A stretch of 64,000 bases of DNA from Streptomyces sp. NRRL WC-3626 (GCF_000718785.1 NZ_JOCA01000002.1:62001-126000); one strand, 5' to 3'; numbered from the stretch's first letter, positions 50,394 to 60,950 are shown. Notes: a model not told the origin generated them from the letters alone. Numbers and translations: made by a program.

Positions 50394-51598
50394 GCCGCCA
50401 CCGGCCGGGCCAGGGACTGCGACGCCTCGGCGTAGGCGGCGGCGTAGGCGTCGATCGTCTCCTCGGTGTCCTGGTCGGTGACGCTCACGCTGATCCGGCC
50501 CGCGTTGTAGGCGCTCTCGCCGGGGAAGGGCCCGCACCGCCGCGGCCGCCAGGTGCTGGCCGCCGCGTGCAGCGGGACCGGACGCGTGAACAGCGGCATG
50601 CCGGACAGCGAGCCGACCGACGGGTAGTGCGCCGGAACCCCGGCGTCCTGCAGCCGCCGCAGGTAGGCGTCGACGTCCACCCCCGGCTTCAGCTCGCCGG
50701 GCTGGATCTGCGGCCGGTAGGAGAACCAGCCCCCCATACCGGCGCCGGGCCGCACCACCGGCGGCCGCACCCCCGCCAGGCCCTCAAGGCCCCGGCTCAG
50801 CCGCTCCAGCAGCGCGCGGCGGGCCGCCAGGCGTTCCACCAGGTCCTCGGCGTTGGCCAGGCCCACCACTGCGGCCAGCGGATGCATCCGCATCTTCAGC
50901 CCCAGCCCGGTCTCCCCGAACGCCGCCAGCTCCGGGTCCTTCAGCAGAAGGGCGCGGCCGCGGTAGTGGCCGGCCAGCAGCGCCCGCTCGCGCCACTGCG
51001 GGCGCGCGGCGCTGAACAGGCCGCCCTCACCGGCGGGCCAGGACTTCCTGTCCTGCATGCTGCCGACGCAGATGTCGCCGAACGTCCCCACCCGCTGCCC
51101 GTGCAGCGTCGACAGGTAGGCGTGGCTGATGTCCTCGATCAGGTGCAGATCCCGTTCGCGGCAGATCCGGGTGATCTCCTCCATCGCGGCGGGATGCCCC
51201 AGGTAGTGCGTCACCGTCACGCACCGGGTCAGCGGGGTGATCGCCGCCTCCAGCGCCGCGGGACACAGGTTCCCGGTGTCCGCCTCGACGTCGATGAGTA
51301 CCGCGTTGAGACCGGCGTGCAGCGCCGGGCTCAGCGAGGCGTGGAACGTGGTGACCGGTCCGATCACCTCCGAGCCAGGCGGCATGTCCAGCGCGAGGTA
51401 GGCCGCGTGCAGCCCGGCGGTGCCCGAGGAGAACGACAGCGGATCCGGCAGGCCCAGGACCTTCTCGATCCGCTGCTCCAGCTCCCCGATCACGCCGGAG
51501 CCGTCCGCCACCGACAGCGCCCCTCCCGCGCGAACGTAGTCCGCGAGCGCCGCCGCGATCCGCTCGCGCTGCGGACCCGGCTCGAAACGGTGCGGCAT
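50390..51598 (-). CDS. DegT/DnrJ/EryC1/StrS-family aminotransferase
   Basis: The 402-residue PLP enzyme starts at ATG 51598 with GGAGG just upstream. LSFSSGTAGLHAAYLAL, LIEDISHAYL (Asp for the pyridine N) and DRKSWPAGEGG (Schiff-base Lys) fit the sugar-aminotransferase family. Lys, four residues and GEGG align exactly with the usual KxxxxGEGG. Family members transaminate 3- or 4-keto sugars, scyllo-inosose or related carbonyls. It is the first gene of the minus-strand operon and probably supplies an amino group to the core. The promoter lies in 51599-51847, shared with a divergent regulator. Confidence 0.9.
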   Translation of the reverse strand: MPHRFEPGPQRERIAAALADYVRAGGALSVADGSGVIGELEQRIEKVLGLPDPLSFSSGTAGLHAAYLALDMPPGSEVIGPVTTFHASLSPALHAGLNAVLIDVEADTGNLCPAALEAAITPLTRCVTVTHYLGHPAAMEEITRICRERDLHLIEDISHAYLSTLHGQRVGTFGDICVGSMQDRKSWPAGEGGLFSAARPQWRERALLAGHYRGRALLLKDPELAAFGETGLGLKMRMHPLAAVVGLANAEDLVERLAARRALLERLSRGLEGLAGVRPPVVRPGAGMGGWFSYRPQIQPGELKPGVDVDAYLRRLQDAGVPAHYPSVGSLSGMPLFTRPVPLHAAASTWRPRRCGPFPGESAYNAGRISVSVTDQDTEETIDAYAAAYAEASQSLARPVAA

Positions 51599-51847
51599 GG
51601 CGTCCTCCAACTCCCGCGCACCGGCCGCCGGTAGGCGGACGTACGCGTCGTGACAGGTGGCGGCGACGGCCCAGATGGTGGCCGGCCAAGCCGTCGGCGC
51701 GGTCGGCCGGCGGCGGGCTCACCAGCACACAGCGCCCGAAGAGGCTGCGGCAGGGGGGACCGGAGAGAACGTTGAGAATTTCGCGGCGAGAGCGAGAAAA
51801 GCCGAGAATTCGCGCCCCACGCAGGAGATCTGACGTAGCGTCCGGGC
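51599..51847. promoter_or_regulatory. Divergent promoter region with a 30-bp-spaced direct repeat
   Basis: The 249-nt region separates the aminotransferase operon (-) from the regulator gene (+). It has two similar boxes, TGAGAATTTCGCG (51773-51785) and CGAGAATTCGCG (51803-51814), 30 bp apart, about three helical turns. They are AT-rich islands in high-GC DNA. They could be the operator for the adjacent helix-turn-helix regulator. No consensus -35/-10 could be fixed. AGGAGA at 51822-51827 is too far from the GTG at 51848 for ordinary spacing. Confidence 0.45.
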
Positions 51848-53290
51848 GTGATGACCCTCCGCGACGCGACGTCGGCGGACGCCGGGTCGGCGTCCGCGCC
51901 CCCCTCGAACCAGGCCCTGGCCGCCGCCCTCCGGGCAGCCCGGTGGACACCCCGTGATCTCGTCCGGGCCCTCAACCCCCGCCTGGAAGCCGCCGGCCAG
52001 CCCACCTTGCACCTGACCGCCGGCCGGGCCTGGCTCAACGGCACCCGGCCCCGCTCCGCGACCGTGCGCCGGCTCGCGGCCACCGTCCTCACCGAGGCCA
52101 CCGGCGAACCCTTCAACGCCGCGGACCTCTGGGGAGAGCCCGCTACGGGCGGCGCGACGGCCGAGAAGACCGCCACCGACGACCTCGTCGGCCGCCGCTC
52201 GGTCGCCGACGTCCTGGCTACCGCCACCGCATGGACCGCTACCGACCCGCAAGAGCAGGCCATCCTCCACCCGGCAGGCGACAGCCAACTCCTGAGCGCC
52301 GTCTGGGACGCCACCCGGCAGAGCCCGCTGCGCACCGCTGCACCGGGCACCCAGGAGCAGGTCCTGCCCGCGTTCGTCGACGTCCTCGAAGGCCACCTCG
52401 GCCGCCTGCGGCGCCTGGACGACACCGCCGGAGGCGGAGCCCTGTCCCAGCGGTACGTGCGCATCGAACTCGCCGGCGTCCTCGACCTGGTCCGCAGCAG
52501 CAGTTACACCACCGACGTCGGCACCCGTCTCCTGGCCACCGCCAGCGGCATGGCCCAGCTCAGCGGGTGGATGGCCTTCGACGCCGACCTCAACGCGGCG
52601 GCCCAGCGCTACCAGCTCCTCGCGATCCGTCTCGCCCGAGCCGCCGGGGACACCACCACGGTCGCCAACGTCTTAGGCATGCTGGCCTACCAGCACGCCG
52701 CGACCGGCAAGCCCGCCGCCGCCCTGCGCTACGCCGAAGCCGCCGTCGACCACACCGCCCGCAGTAGCCCTGTCGTCCGCGCCCGCGCCTGGGGCCGCAT
52801 GGCCACCGCCCACGCCGCGGCCGGCGACATCAGCGCCTTCCGGGACGCCACGGACCGCTGTCGAACCCTCCTGGAACACCGCCGCGACGACGACCCGCCC
52901 TCCCTGTACTACTTCACCCCCGAACAGGTCTCCGCCGAGGCTGGCCACGCCCTCGTCGAACTCGCCGCCACCAACGCCGCCCACACCAGGCGTCTGCTCG
53001 CCGAGGCGACCACGCTCCTGTCTCCCCTCACCGACCACGGCCCCACCAGCGGATTCCCCCGCTCCGCCCTTCTGCACGGCATCCACCTCGCGCACGCCCA
53101 CCTCCTCGCCCGCGACCCCGACGCCACCGCAGCCACCCTCCTGCAACTTGCCGACCGGGTACCCGATGTGCAGTCCATCCGCTGCCGCAACCTCCTTCGC
53201 CGGATCCGCCGTTCAGCAGGCGCCCGTATGCGCGCGCCGGACGGCGCCCGTGCGCTCACCGCTGTCGACAGGGCACTATCGGCTTCATGA
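51848..53290 (+). CDS. Helix-turn-helix regulator with TPR-like C-terminal domain
   Basis: The protein is 480 residues. The N-terminus has an HTH-like segment (about 20-90: LAAALRAARWTPRDLV, then an XRE-like LRRLAATVLTEATG region). The rest is helical and TPR-like (about 190-450), with Ala-rich paired helices such as GKPAAALRYAEAAVDHT and DRCRTLLEHR. Such XRE-TPR regulators often control Streptomyces secondary metabolism and sporulation. The start is GTG 51848 or ATG 51851; neither has a well-placed Shine-Dalgarno sequence, so translation may be leaderless. Its stop overlaps the GNAT start (ATGA). It sits between the two minus-strand operons and probably controls one or both. Confidence 0.8.
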   Translation: MMTLRDATSADAGSASAPPSNQALAAALRAARWTPRDLVRALNPRLEAAGQPTLHLTAGRAWLNGTRPRSATVRRLAATVLTEATGEPFNAADLWGEPATGGATAEKTATDDLVGRRSVADVLATATAWTATDPQEQAILHPAGDSQLLSAVWDATRQSPLRTAAPGTQEQVLPAFVDVLEGHLGRLRRLDDTAGGGALSQRYVRIELAGVLDLVRSSSYTTDVGTRLLATASGMAQLSGWMAFDADLNAAAQRYQLLAIRLARAAGDTTTVANVLGMLAYQHAATGKPAAALRYAEAAVDHTARSSPVVRARAWGRMATAHAAAGDISAFRDATDRCRTLLEHRRDDDPPSLYYFTPEQVSAEAGHALVELAATNAAHTRRLLAEATTLLSPLTDHGPTSGFPRSALLHGIHLAHAHLLARDPDATAATLLQLADRVPDVQSIRCRNLLRRIRRSAGARMRAPDGARALTAVDRALSAS

Positions 53291-53796
53291 CCTTCGTGCC
53301 CACCGCCTCCGACGCCCCGGCCGCGATACGCCTGACGCCCTCCGTGACCGCCGCGCCCTACGATCACCCGGACGCCCGGCGCCTGACCCAGGCCCTCCGC
53401 GCCGAACAGCACACGTTGTACGGCTTCGCCGACGACCCGGACGCCACCCCCGAGGCGGACTTCGACCCGCCCGCCGGCCTGTTCCTCATTGCCCACGTCG
53501 GCGACGAGGCGGTCGGGTGCGGAGGCGTACGCCTCCTCGATGAGCACACTGCGGAGATCAAACGGATGTACGTCTCCGGTGAAGCTCGCGGCCACGGAAT
53601 CGGCCGGTACCTCCTCCTACGTCTCGAAGGGCATGCTGCCAGCCGCGGCGCGACGCGGATCATGCTGGAGACCGGACGGCGCAACACCGCCGCTCTCGCT
53701 CTCTACCATCGGGCCGGTTACCTGCCCTGCCCCTCTTACGTCGCTGGACGCGACGCCCGAGTCAACCGGGCCATGACCAAGCTCCTCGGCAGCAGC

Positions 53797-53805
<9 letters not shown>
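53287..53805 (+). CDS. GNAT-family N-acetyltransferase
   Basis: The 172-residue acetyltransferase is coupled to the regulator (ATGA). The acetyl-CoA pyrophosphate loop is in EARGHGIGRYLL (a Q/RxxGxG/A variant). The C-terminal strand and helix have IMLETGRRNTAALALYHRAGY. The MTFVPTASDAPA N-terminus is poorly conserved. The substrate might be the cluster product for self-protection, a pathway amine or a protein. Its 3' end overlaps the convergent PIG-L deacetylase gene by 9 nt, so there is no space for a terminator between them. Confidence 0.88.
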
Positions 53806-54598
<793 letters not shown>

Positions 54599-54606
<8 letters not shown>

Positions 54607-56908
54607 GCTGTCCCCCTGCGGTCGAAAGGCTCAGTGCGCCGGCGGGGGTCCGGCCCGGCCACTGGAAGACAAGTCGTGCGCTGGGCTTGTCGAGCACGTC
54701 ACCGGGCGGCAGCTGGTCGTCGGGCGTTGTGGCCGGGTGGATGGTCATAGGCGGATAGCCGCTCTCGCGCACCTCGCGGTCCCAGACGCGCACGCACTCC
54801 GCGAAGCGCTCCGCCACCCGTTCGGCTGCTGGGCCGTAGGCGTGGATGAAGAACTCGGTGAGACGGTCGGCCGGATCCGGGGCGTCCTTGACCTGGCGGT
54901 AGGTCAGGTAGGCGAGCGAACCGTCCGCCAGGATCGCGGCCGCGTCCTGCTGCGCCACGAGCGTGGACCCCTTCGGCGCGGACAGGCGGCAGAACCCCGG
55001 CAGGCTCGTCGCGGCATAGACCTGCAACGTCTCGAAGTTGAAGACTCCCCGGACGACCAGGCCCGTGGAGCGTTCGTGCCGGGGCCCGCGCAGAGCCTCG
55101 TCGAGACCGGCGGTGTCGCCGGGCGTCCCGTCCTCCCACCGCACCGTGACCTTGCCGTCCGCCAGAGGGACGGCGGGGGCGGTATGGGCGGCCGCGCCGC
55201 GGTCGCGTACGAAACCGCAGTACGTCCAGTGCTCGCAGTGCAGCACGTCGCCACGCCGGACCAGGGTGAGGGAACGGGTGTAGCCGCCCATCTCCAGCGG
55301 CACGACCAGCCGGGCCCCCTCGGCGAGCTGCTCCCGCCATGCCGGTGCGACATCGGACGCGTTGTGCGTGATCACGATCCCGTCGAAACCGCCGGCCGGG
55401 ACGTGTTCGGGCGCGCCAAGCCGGCCGTCGCCGAGGACGGCGGTGACCCGGCCGCTGCCGGCCTCCGCGCACAGCCGTTGCGTTCGGTGCACCACGTACG
55501 GGTCGACGTCCACGGTCACCACCCGCCCGCGTTCCCCGAGGACGTGCGCCAGGAGTTCCGCGTTGTATCCGTCGGAGCCGACCTCCAGCACGGTCATCCC
55601 CGGCTCCAGCCGGAGTTGCTCGATCATGTCGGCCTGCAGCCAGGCCGCGGAGACGGAGCTCAGCGCCCTCTGGGGTGACTCCCGGACCGTCACCACGGCG
55701 AGGTCGTCGTGGTAGGCCGTCTCCAGCCGGGTCTCGGGGACGAACCGGTGCCGGGGCACCTCACGCAACGCGGCTTGGACCCGCAGCGAGGGTGCCCAGC
55801 CCTTGCTGATCACGATGTCCGCCATCCGCTCGCGCAGCCGGACCGCCTCGGCTGGCTCCCCGGGCACCGGCGGGGCGGCGGAGCACGCGTAGGAGTGGAC
55901 CGGCGGGAGCCCCGGCAGCACCCCGGGCCACACCGCGGTCAGAGCCTGGGCACTGGGCGCGAAGATCTTCCCGAGGGTCGCCAAGGTGTTCAACTCGTGG
56001 AACTCCCAGCGTACGAAGCGGTGTGGCTCGGACAGAGCGAGTTCACCGTCCCAGCGGGAGACGCGGACCACGGCGGTCACGCGGCGTACATCCAGGCGGT
56101 CGTCGTGCAGCACCGTGATGACATGCGCGTCCTCCACGCGCGCCGTCAGCCCGGTCTCCTCGTTGAGCTCCCGCACGGCGCCCGCTGGCGCGGCCTCGCC
56201 GGTCTCGATGCGGCCGCCGGGCAGCTCCCACATGCCCCGGGTGGAGCGGCCCAGCAGAACCCGGCCGAACGTGTCGGTAACCACCACTGCGGCACCGAAG
56301 ACGGCCTGCGGCTCGGGCCGCAGCTTCTCCTCCGCGCTGAATCCGGCCGGCCCGCGCAGGACCAGCACCGCCAGGCCCTCCGCGTCGAACTGCTCGACGT
56401 GCTCGAACCCGTCGGTGAGCGCGGCGAGTTCGTTCTCGTCCAGGGCGATGTGGCGCCGCTCTTCCGGGGTGTTCTCCACGATCGGCGTGATGATGACGAG
56501 CGCCCCGCCCTCGCGCAGCTGCGCGGCCAGAGCGCGAAGGACACGGGCGCGATCACGGATGAACGCGATGGACAGCCGCAGGACGATCAGGTCGTAGCCG
56601 TCCTCGGCGAGGGCGGCCAGGTCGTCGCGTTCGACATCCAGGCTCAGCCAGCGCACCCCCTCCACCCCGGCGTGCTCCGCGTGTGCCCGCTCGAGCGCGC
56701 CCTCGGCGAAGTCCGCTCCGTCGACGGTGTAGCCGAGCGAGGCGAGGTAGACGGACAACTCGCCCGTTCCGCAACCCACGTCGAGCGCGCGGCCGTCCTT
56801 CGGTGCCGGGGCACGCTCGACGAGCAGGCACTTCTCCTCGTCCCCGAGCCGCCGGAAGCCGCGCCCGTCGTTGTAGTGCTCGGACCAGTCAGTCCGGGTG
56901 TATCCCAC
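54599..56908 (-). CDS. Methyltransferase - Nudix - isoaspartate-type methyltransferase fusion protein
   Basis: The 769-residue protein starts at GTG 56908 behind GAGGAG. Residues 1-195 are a class I SAM methyltransferase (ALDVGCGTGELSVYL at 41). Residues 200-335 are a complete Nudix domain whose box GRIETGE...REL.EETGL (231-253) matches GX5EX7REUXEEXGU. Residues 350-769 resemble protein-L-isoaspartate O-methyltransferases of the FxLD/ATP-grasp peptide type (LREVPRHRFVPE, LEVGSDGYNAELLAHV). Nothing here has a leader or membrane segment. A methyltransferase joined to a Nudix pyrophosphatase suggests action on a nucleotide-linked intermediate. The last domain suggests a peptide or carboxylate methyl ester. 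No precursor peptide gene was seen. Confidence 0.82.
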
Positions 56909-56951
56909 AGGTCGCTCCTCGTTCGTGAAAGGCGGGGGTGGTGGTGCGGTG

Positions 56952-57605
56952 TCAGGGCAGTTCGACGGGGCCGTAGAGGGCGGACGGTTGCTGGGTCTGC
57001 AGTGCCCAGTACCGGTCGCCGAACGACCAGTGCCACCACTCGGTCCCGTAATTGATCAAGCCTGCGGTGGACAGGGCGCCGCCCAGGGTGGCCCGGTTCG
57101 TGCGGGCCCGGGCGCTCAGGTTGGGGGCGTCGGTGTAGCAGGCGCCGTCGGACTCCTCCGGGGAGACGTTGACGCGTGTGCCCATGTCCAGCTCACGGCC
57201 CTGGTGGTCGATCAGGGTCACGTCGACGGCCGCGCCGGCGGAGTGCGGCGCGATCTCCGGAGGCGACACGAAGCGGCTGGCGGCCTCCCGGAGCTCGGCA
57301 GCCTGCCAGTCCGGATGGGTGCGCGCGAGCTCGTCCGAGTACTCCTCGAAGTACCGGTGCTGCAGGGACGGGGGCCTGTAGCCCTCGATGAACAGCAGCC
57401 GCACACCGCCGGGTAGCAGCGCTTGCGCCTGCTGGAGCCGTGTGAGCACGCCCTGGCGGACGTGGGCCCAGGCGCCCGCCGCGTCCTGCTTGCGGTCGTC
57501 GACCTTCAGGCCGTGCGCGCGGGCGTCGAGGAGGGCCTCGCCGCGCTCCTGGACGGGGATCGCGGCGACCCGCCGGTCGGACATCAAGACGATGCTGCTG
57601 GTCAT
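56952..57605 (-). CDS. D-Ala-D-Ala dipeptidase (VanX/DdpX family)
   Basis: The 217-residue protein starts at ATG 57605, overlapping the previous stop. VanX-type metal motifs are present: IAPHSAGAAVDVTL (His and Asp) and GTEWWHWSFGDRYWA (Glu-Trp-x-His). The usual Arg lies in FIEGYRPPS. It cleaves D-Ala-D-Ala or a similar DD- or L-X dipeptide. No vanH, vanA or vanS genes flank it, so glycopeptide resistance is unlikely. In this operon it may cut an aminoacyl or dipeptide moiety of the product or serve self-protection. A 43-nt gap (56909-56951) separates it from the next gene, the only real gap in the operon. Confidence 0.88.
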   Translation of the reverse strand: MTSSIVLMSDRRVAAIPVQERGEALLDARAHGLKVDDRKQDAAGAWAHVRQGVLTRLQQAQALLPGGVRLLFIEGYRPPSLQHRYFEEYSDELARTHPDWQAAELREAASRFVSPPEIAPHSAGAAVDVTLIDHQGRELDMGTRVNVSPEESDGACYTDAPNLSARARTNRATLGGALSTAGLINYGTEWWHWSFGDRYWALQTQQPSALYGPVELP

Positions 57606-58642
57606 GCGTTCCCCCAGGTGTCGACGTATGCGGCCACGCCGGTGCGGCGGGCCTCCTCCACGGCGCGCAGCCGCACGAAATCGCGGGCCGGCATCAAGGC
57701 CTCCCACTCGGCCAGGGGCAGGACGCGGGCCTCGTCGTGCTCGCGCGGGTTGAGGGTGAGGCCCCGGATCTGCTCAGCGGTCAGGCGCCCGCCGTCGAAG
57801 ATCAGCTGCAGCGTGCTGTACGGACGCCTCTCCCGGGGCAGTCCGAACACGGTGGCCAGTAGCCGGGGCGGGCCCACGGCGGTCATGCCGGTCTCTTCCC
57901 GGCACTCGCGCACCACCGCGTCCCAGGGCCGCTCGCCCAGATCCATCGCGCCGCCGATCATGTGCCAGGGGTGGCCGGGGGAGTAGACGGAGTGCAGCTG
58001 GAGCGGCCGGTCGTCCTCGTCGGTGACGTAGAGGCACACGTACGCGGCCGCCCGGGGCAGTGAGTCGACGTACTGCTGCGACGGCACCCACGTCGATTCC
58101 GGCTGCGTACCGGGCACGGCACCGGCCAGATGGTGGTGGCGGGTCATCCGCATGAGCGCCGGGTTGCCGCTGAAGCCGAACTCCCGGTACAGAGGCGCCG
58201 CCTCCGGGCTGGTGTGCAGCTCGAACAGCGTCACTTCCTCGACGTCGGCAAGGTGGTCCAGGAGTGCGGACACGACCGCCCGGGCGTAGCCGCGGCGGCG
58301 GAACTCGGGCTGGGTGGCGACGAGCTGCACGCGGGCGGCCCGGCCTCGGGGGTAGGCCGGGGCCGGGAGCACGGGGTGGATCAGGCCGAGGGCGCAGGCG
58401 GCCATCGTTCCGTCCGGGGCGTCGATGACGACGGCCCGGGCGTCTCCACCCGGCGTAAGCCGTGGCGCCAGCGCGTCCGTGCACCGCCGGACCCAGTCCT
58501 CGGTGAACGGTGCGGACAGGACACGTTCGGAGCGCATCCGGGTGATGGCCTCGGCGTCAGCGGCGGTTGCCGCGCGGACCGGCGGCCGTCCGGCGGCGTC
58601 GCGCGGACCGGCCGCGGCAGTGGGGGCCGTGTCGGCGTTCAC
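57602..58642 (-). CDS. GNAT acetyltransferase - Nudix hydrolase fusion protein
   Basis: The 346-residue protein starts at GTG 58642 behind AGGAGA. Residues 20-175 form a GNAT fold (FRRRGYARAVVSALLDHL for acetyl-CoA). Residues 190-335 form a Nudix domain with the box GAMDLGE...RECREETGM (about 228-250). The GNAT half lacks any clear substrate signature. The Nudix half resembles those of small-molecule pyrophosphatases or ADP-ribose-type enzymes. Fusion of acetyl transfer with nucleotide hydrolysis is unusual. Both neighbours also carry Nudix or nucleotide domains, so a shared nucleotide-activated substrate is likely. Confidence 0.87.
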   Translation of the reverse strand: MNADTAPTAAAGPRDAAGRPPVRAATAADAEAITRMRSERVLSAPFTEDWVRRCTDALAPRLTPGGDARAVVIDAPDGTMAACALGLIHPVLPAPAYPRGRAARVQLVATQPEFRRRGYARAVVSALLDHLADVEEVTLFELHTSPEAAPLYREFGFSGNPALMRMTRHHHLAGAVPGTQPESTWVPSQQYVDSLPRAAAYVCLYVTDEDDRPLQLHSVYSPGHPWHMIGGAMDLGERPWDAVVRECREETGMTAVGPPRLLATVFGLPRERRPYSTLQLIFDGGRLTAEQIRGLTLNPREHDEARVLPLAEWEALMPARDFVRLRAVEEARRTGVAAYVDTWGNA

Positions 58643-60084
58643 GTCGCATCTCCTGTCGGTGAGAAGGCTGCACGGTGCGCGGCGCGCAGCCGGGCCAGCG
58701 TCCGCCGGCCTCGTTCGACGAGCTCGGGGTCACCGTGGGCGGTGCCGTAGGCGATCCCACTCACGGAATCGAGCGCTGCATCGATGACCAGCCGGGCCTC
58801 CTCGGCGGCGGTCAGGGTCCTGCCGTACCCGGCCAGAAACGCCTCGAACAGGTCGTCGCGGCCGGCCCAGGCGTCGGACAGACGGACCAGATCCCGTACT
58901 GCTGGCCCCGGCTCACTGCGCTCGAGGTCGATCACCGCCACGAAGACCTCACGGTCGTCCGTTTCGGCGGCGGCGTCGGAAGTGGCGAGGACGTTTCTGA
59001 GCTGGAAATCTCCATGGGTCTCCACCCACTCCAGTGGTGGCAGGGCCTCGGCCTGCCGGACGAGCTCGCGGACGAACTCCTCATCACCTGGAAGCAGATG
59101 AGACCGCGCCCCGGCCAGGTGCCGGTCGGCCTTGGCGAGGGCTGGGCCGCTGCCGACAGGAGCGGGCCGTGGGGGAGAGGCCTGGTGGATGCGGCGGGCC
59201 AGCGCGCCGATCCGTTGGAAGACCTCCCTCTCCCGCTCCGGGGCAAGGACGGTGCCGTGCAGCGGGCGGCCCGGCACCGCGGTGAGGACCACCGCTCGCA
59301 GGGTCTCGTCGGCGGCGACCAGCCGGGGGGCGGCCGCCCCCAGCTCCCGCGCCCACGTCCGTAGCCCCCGCACTTCCCGGCCGTGGAACCGCTCGTTCTG
59401 GTGCACCTTCACGTACCAGGTGCCGCCCTGGATGCCGTGGACCCGCCATACGCGGCTCTCCTCGCGCGCCCATGACGTATCCGTCCACTGCGTGATCCGG
59501 CCGACCGCCTGCTCCGCGAACTTCACGACCGCGGCGTCGGGACGGGCGGTAGACGCCTGGCCGGTCACGTCCGGCACGAGGCGTAGTCGGTCGGCGCCGG
59601 GGTCGAAGGCGATGCTGTCGCCGGGCAGTTGGAAGTGCACGGCCAGGCGCGGGCCGGCGGTGTAGGCGTCCAGGCCCGCACGGCAGTACGCCACCATCTG
59701 GGCGGGCAGGGCGTGAAGGGGTGCCCAGTCCATCGCGTCGCAGACGTCCGGCTCCGCGATCTCGGGCTCGCCCTTCCACTGCCGGACCTCGAAGAAGTGC
59801 CCGGTACGGGAGGCGCCTCCGGGGCTTCGGTGGTGCACGGTCACGGCGGCCCGCACATCGGCCGGGTCGATGACGACCCCGGTCTCCTCCCGCGCCTCGC
59901 GGATCAGGGCGGTGACCACGTCCTCGTGCGGACCGTCCAGATGCCCCGATGGCAGGTGCCACAGGCCGGCGGCGTACACCTGCCCAGCCCGCCGGGACAA
60001 CAGAACCTGAGGCCCGTCGGCGGTCTCCCGGCGCAGGATCAGGTGGACGTCCACCGGCTCGGTGTGCCGCTGCTCGCCGCTCAT
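58639..60084 (-). CDS. Nudix - aminoglycoside phosphotransferase (APH) fusion protein
   Basis: The 481-residue protein starts at ATG 60084 behind GGAGG. Residues 8-140 are a Nudix domain with the box GHLDGPH...REAREETGV (46-68). Residues 195-470 are an APH/choline-kinase fold with ETHGDFQLRN (catalytic Asp at about 359) and AVIDLERSEPG (metal Asp at about 386). APH kinases phosphorylate hydroxyls of sugars, aminoglycosides or nucleosides. Nudix domains hydrolyse NDP-X bonds. A bifunctional protein could make and clean up a phosphorylated product or provide resistance. A second kinase of this fold is fused in the protein at 45334-48339. Confidence 0.87.
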   Translation of the reverse strand: MSGEQRHTEPVDVHLILRRETADGPQVLLSRRAGQVYAAGLWHLPSGHLDGPHEDVVTALIREAREETGVVIDPADVRAAVTVHHRSPGGASRTGHFFEVRQWKGEPEIAEPDVCDAMDWAPLHALPAQMVAYCRAGLDAYTAGPRLAVHFQLPGDSIAFDPGADRLRLVPDVTGQASTARPDAAVVKFAEQAVGRITQWTDTSWAREESRVWRVHGIQGGTWYVKVHQNERFHGREVRGLRTWARELGAAAPRLVAADETLRAVVLTAVPGRPLHGTVLAPEREREVFQRIGALARRIHQASPPRPAPVGSGPALAKADRHLAGARSHLLPGDEEFVRELVRQAEALPPLEWVETHGDFQLRNVLATSDAAAETDDREVFVAVIDLERSEPGPAVRDLVRLSDAWAGRDDLFEAFLAGYGRTLTAAEEARLVIDAALDSVSGIAYGTAHGDPELVERGRRTLARLRAAHRAAFSPTGDAT

Positions 60085-60950
60085 CGCGCTCCCTCCGGAC
60101 GTCGGGCGAGCAGAACCCTGAACGTCGTCTCCTCGACCAGAGCCCCGTCCACCGCGTGCGCGTGGAAAAGGGCGAGGGCCTCGTCCTCGAACGCCTGGTG
60201 CCGCTCTGCGAAGAGCTCAGGCCCGGCGAAGGACGTGGTGCGCAGGTAGCCGAGTACCTCCCGCGGCGCCCAGGTGCGGGTCACCGGGAACAGGTACTCG
60301 GTGACGTCGTTGAACGCCGAGGCGGCGAGGTCCTCCTCGTACGAACGGCGAGGCTCGGCGTAGGAACGCCGGGCGCCCGCCCGGCGCTCGGCGCCCAGGT
60401 AGCGCTGGATCAACTCGCGCAGCGCACGGGTCCAGTCGGCGTCGTGGGTCCACAGGCTCCCGTCGCCCATGATCGCCACTGCGGCACCCGGTGTGGCGAC
60501 CCGGTCTGCCATCTCCAGGACCGCCTCACCGTTCATCCAGTGGTAGGACCGGCAGCAGGTGATCAGGTCCGGGCCGGAGTCCGGTTCGCCCGGCAGCGTC
60601 GCGAGCGGATCGTAGGCGTCGGCCGCCGCGTGGACCAGAGTGAGGGTGCAGTGGCCGAGCACAGGGGTGAGGGCTTGCCTGGCCTGGTGCAGCATCTGCG
60701 GGCTGACGTCGACCGCTTCGATGTGCGTCAGGTCGGCACCGGCGGACAGGAGCGCGAAGGGCACCTGCCCGGTTCCGGTGCCCAGGTCGAGCAGCACCGG
60801 GGACGGCCGGCCCCGCAGCGTGTCGCCGAGCAGGCGCACCGCCGTCTCCGGCAGGCCGGGGCGGTGGTGGGCGTAGCTCAACGCCGCGCCCTCGAACATG
60901 GTCTCCTGCTCCGGTGCAAGGCCCGAAAGGGGCCCGTCGGGGTAGGTCAC
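60081..60950 (-). CDS. SAM-dependent class I methyltransferase
   Basis: The 289-residue protein starts at GTG 60950 behind GGAG, overlapping the upstream stop by 4 nt. It shows motif I VLLDLGTGTGQVPFALL, the acidic residue in AVDVSPQML, and PGAAVAIMGDG in the later strand region. YHWMN is typical of UbiE/Tam-like enzymes. The C-terminal third (EYLFPVTRTWAPREVLGYL) is the substrate lid seen in trans-aconitate and small-acid methyltransferases. It is a stand-alone methyltransferase between kinase and isoaspartate-type genes. O- or C-methylation of the pathway intermediate is likely, but the site is unknown. Confidence 0.88.
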   Translation of the reverse strand: MTYPDGPLSGLAPEQETMFEGAALSYAHHRPGLPETAVRLLGDTLRGRPSPVLLDLGTGTGQVPFALLSAGADLTHIEAVDVSPQMLHQARQALTPVLGHCTLTLVHAAADAYDPLATLPGEPDSGPDLITCCRSYHWMNGEAVLEMADRVATPGAAVAIMGDGSLWTHDADWTRALRELIQRYLGAERRAGARRSYAEPRRSYEEDLAASAFNDVTEYLFPVTRTWAPREVLGYLRTTSFAGPELFAERHQAFEDEALALFHAHAVDGALVEETTFRVLLARRPEGAR

